Shown here: positions 63,907 to 64,000 of the stretch, one piece after another | How positions within the stretch are numbered: position 1 is the first letter of the stretch | Layout of the letters: every line of letters starts with the position of its first letter | DNA from: Eudorina sp. 2006-703-Eu-15 | Taxonomy: Eukaryota; Chlorophyta; Chlorophyceae; Chlamydomonadales; Volvocaceae | Assembly (NCBI GenBank): GCA_003117195.1 | Contig: BDSI01000070.1 | Coordinates: forward strand, 597,795-661,794 | Direction: 5' to 3' | Length of the DNA: 64,000 nt | The notes under the pieces: model-generated | What the model saw: the letters and a program-made list of their open reading frames with translations, nothing else | Told to the model about the DNA's origin: nothing | The model's database searches: none | Program-made: the position numbers and the translations under genes

Positions 63907-64000
63907 CAGTGACGGCGGACTTTGGGCGTGGCTACAGATGCGTCTTGGACTACAGGTGCGGCGGTGGTCATCATCATAGGGACGGGACGGAAATGATAGG

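Overview
The window looks like nuclear DNA of a volvocine-type green alga (Chlamydomonadales). The reasons are GC-rich coding sequence, proteins full of Ala/Gly/Pro/Ser runs, many small exons split by 100-700 bp introns rich in minisatellites, a plastid fibrillin gene with a transit peptide, a flagellar-type LRR protein, and a PAT/DIRS-type tyrosine-recombinase retrotransposon as known from Volvox and Chlamydomonas. No prokaryotic, organellar, rRNA, tRNA or CRISPR feature was seen. All gene models were assembled by eye from GT/AG sites that keep the reading frame.

Layout, 1-51.4 kb (GC-rich, gene-dense): the 3' end of an unknown gene (1-524, +) whose full-length paralogue lies inverted at 20471-16780 (-). 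Between these copies sit a coiled-coil protein gene (7811-3910, -) and a divergent nine-exon 3-hydroxyacyl-CoA dehydrogenase gene (8842-13937, +). Next come a GT2-like glycosyltransferase gene (22196-26772, +), a DIRS/PAT-type retrotransposon (about 28208-33175, -) with gag, RT/RNase H and a PHD-finger/tyrosine-recombinase ORF, a secreted Ala/Gly/Asn-rich glycoprotein gene (34964-38633, +), a plastid PAP/fibrillin gene (43868-40582, -) and an LRRC46-like gene (51413-44501, -).

Layout, 51.4-64 kb (AT-richer, no recognisable host gene): diverged direct repeats, a 3.4-kb non-coding element with 20-bp terminal inverted repeats and an ATGC target duplication (53496-56892), then a region of CTTTGG/CCAAAG subterminal-type repeats followed by a multi-exon Transposase_21 (tnp2, En/Spm-CACTA-type) gene running off the right edge. 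Part of that gene is a tandem array of exon+intron units.

The host genes are not a pathway: they cover lipid/acyl-CoA metabolism, plastid lipid bodies, secretory glycosylation, extracellular matrix and probably cilia. The observations most worth following are a ~50-bp element found only inside introns of three genes, an acyl-CoA dehydrogenase with the usual catalytic Asn replaced by Tyr, a PHD finger joined to a tyrosine recombinase, and the exon+intron tandem duplication in the transposase gene.
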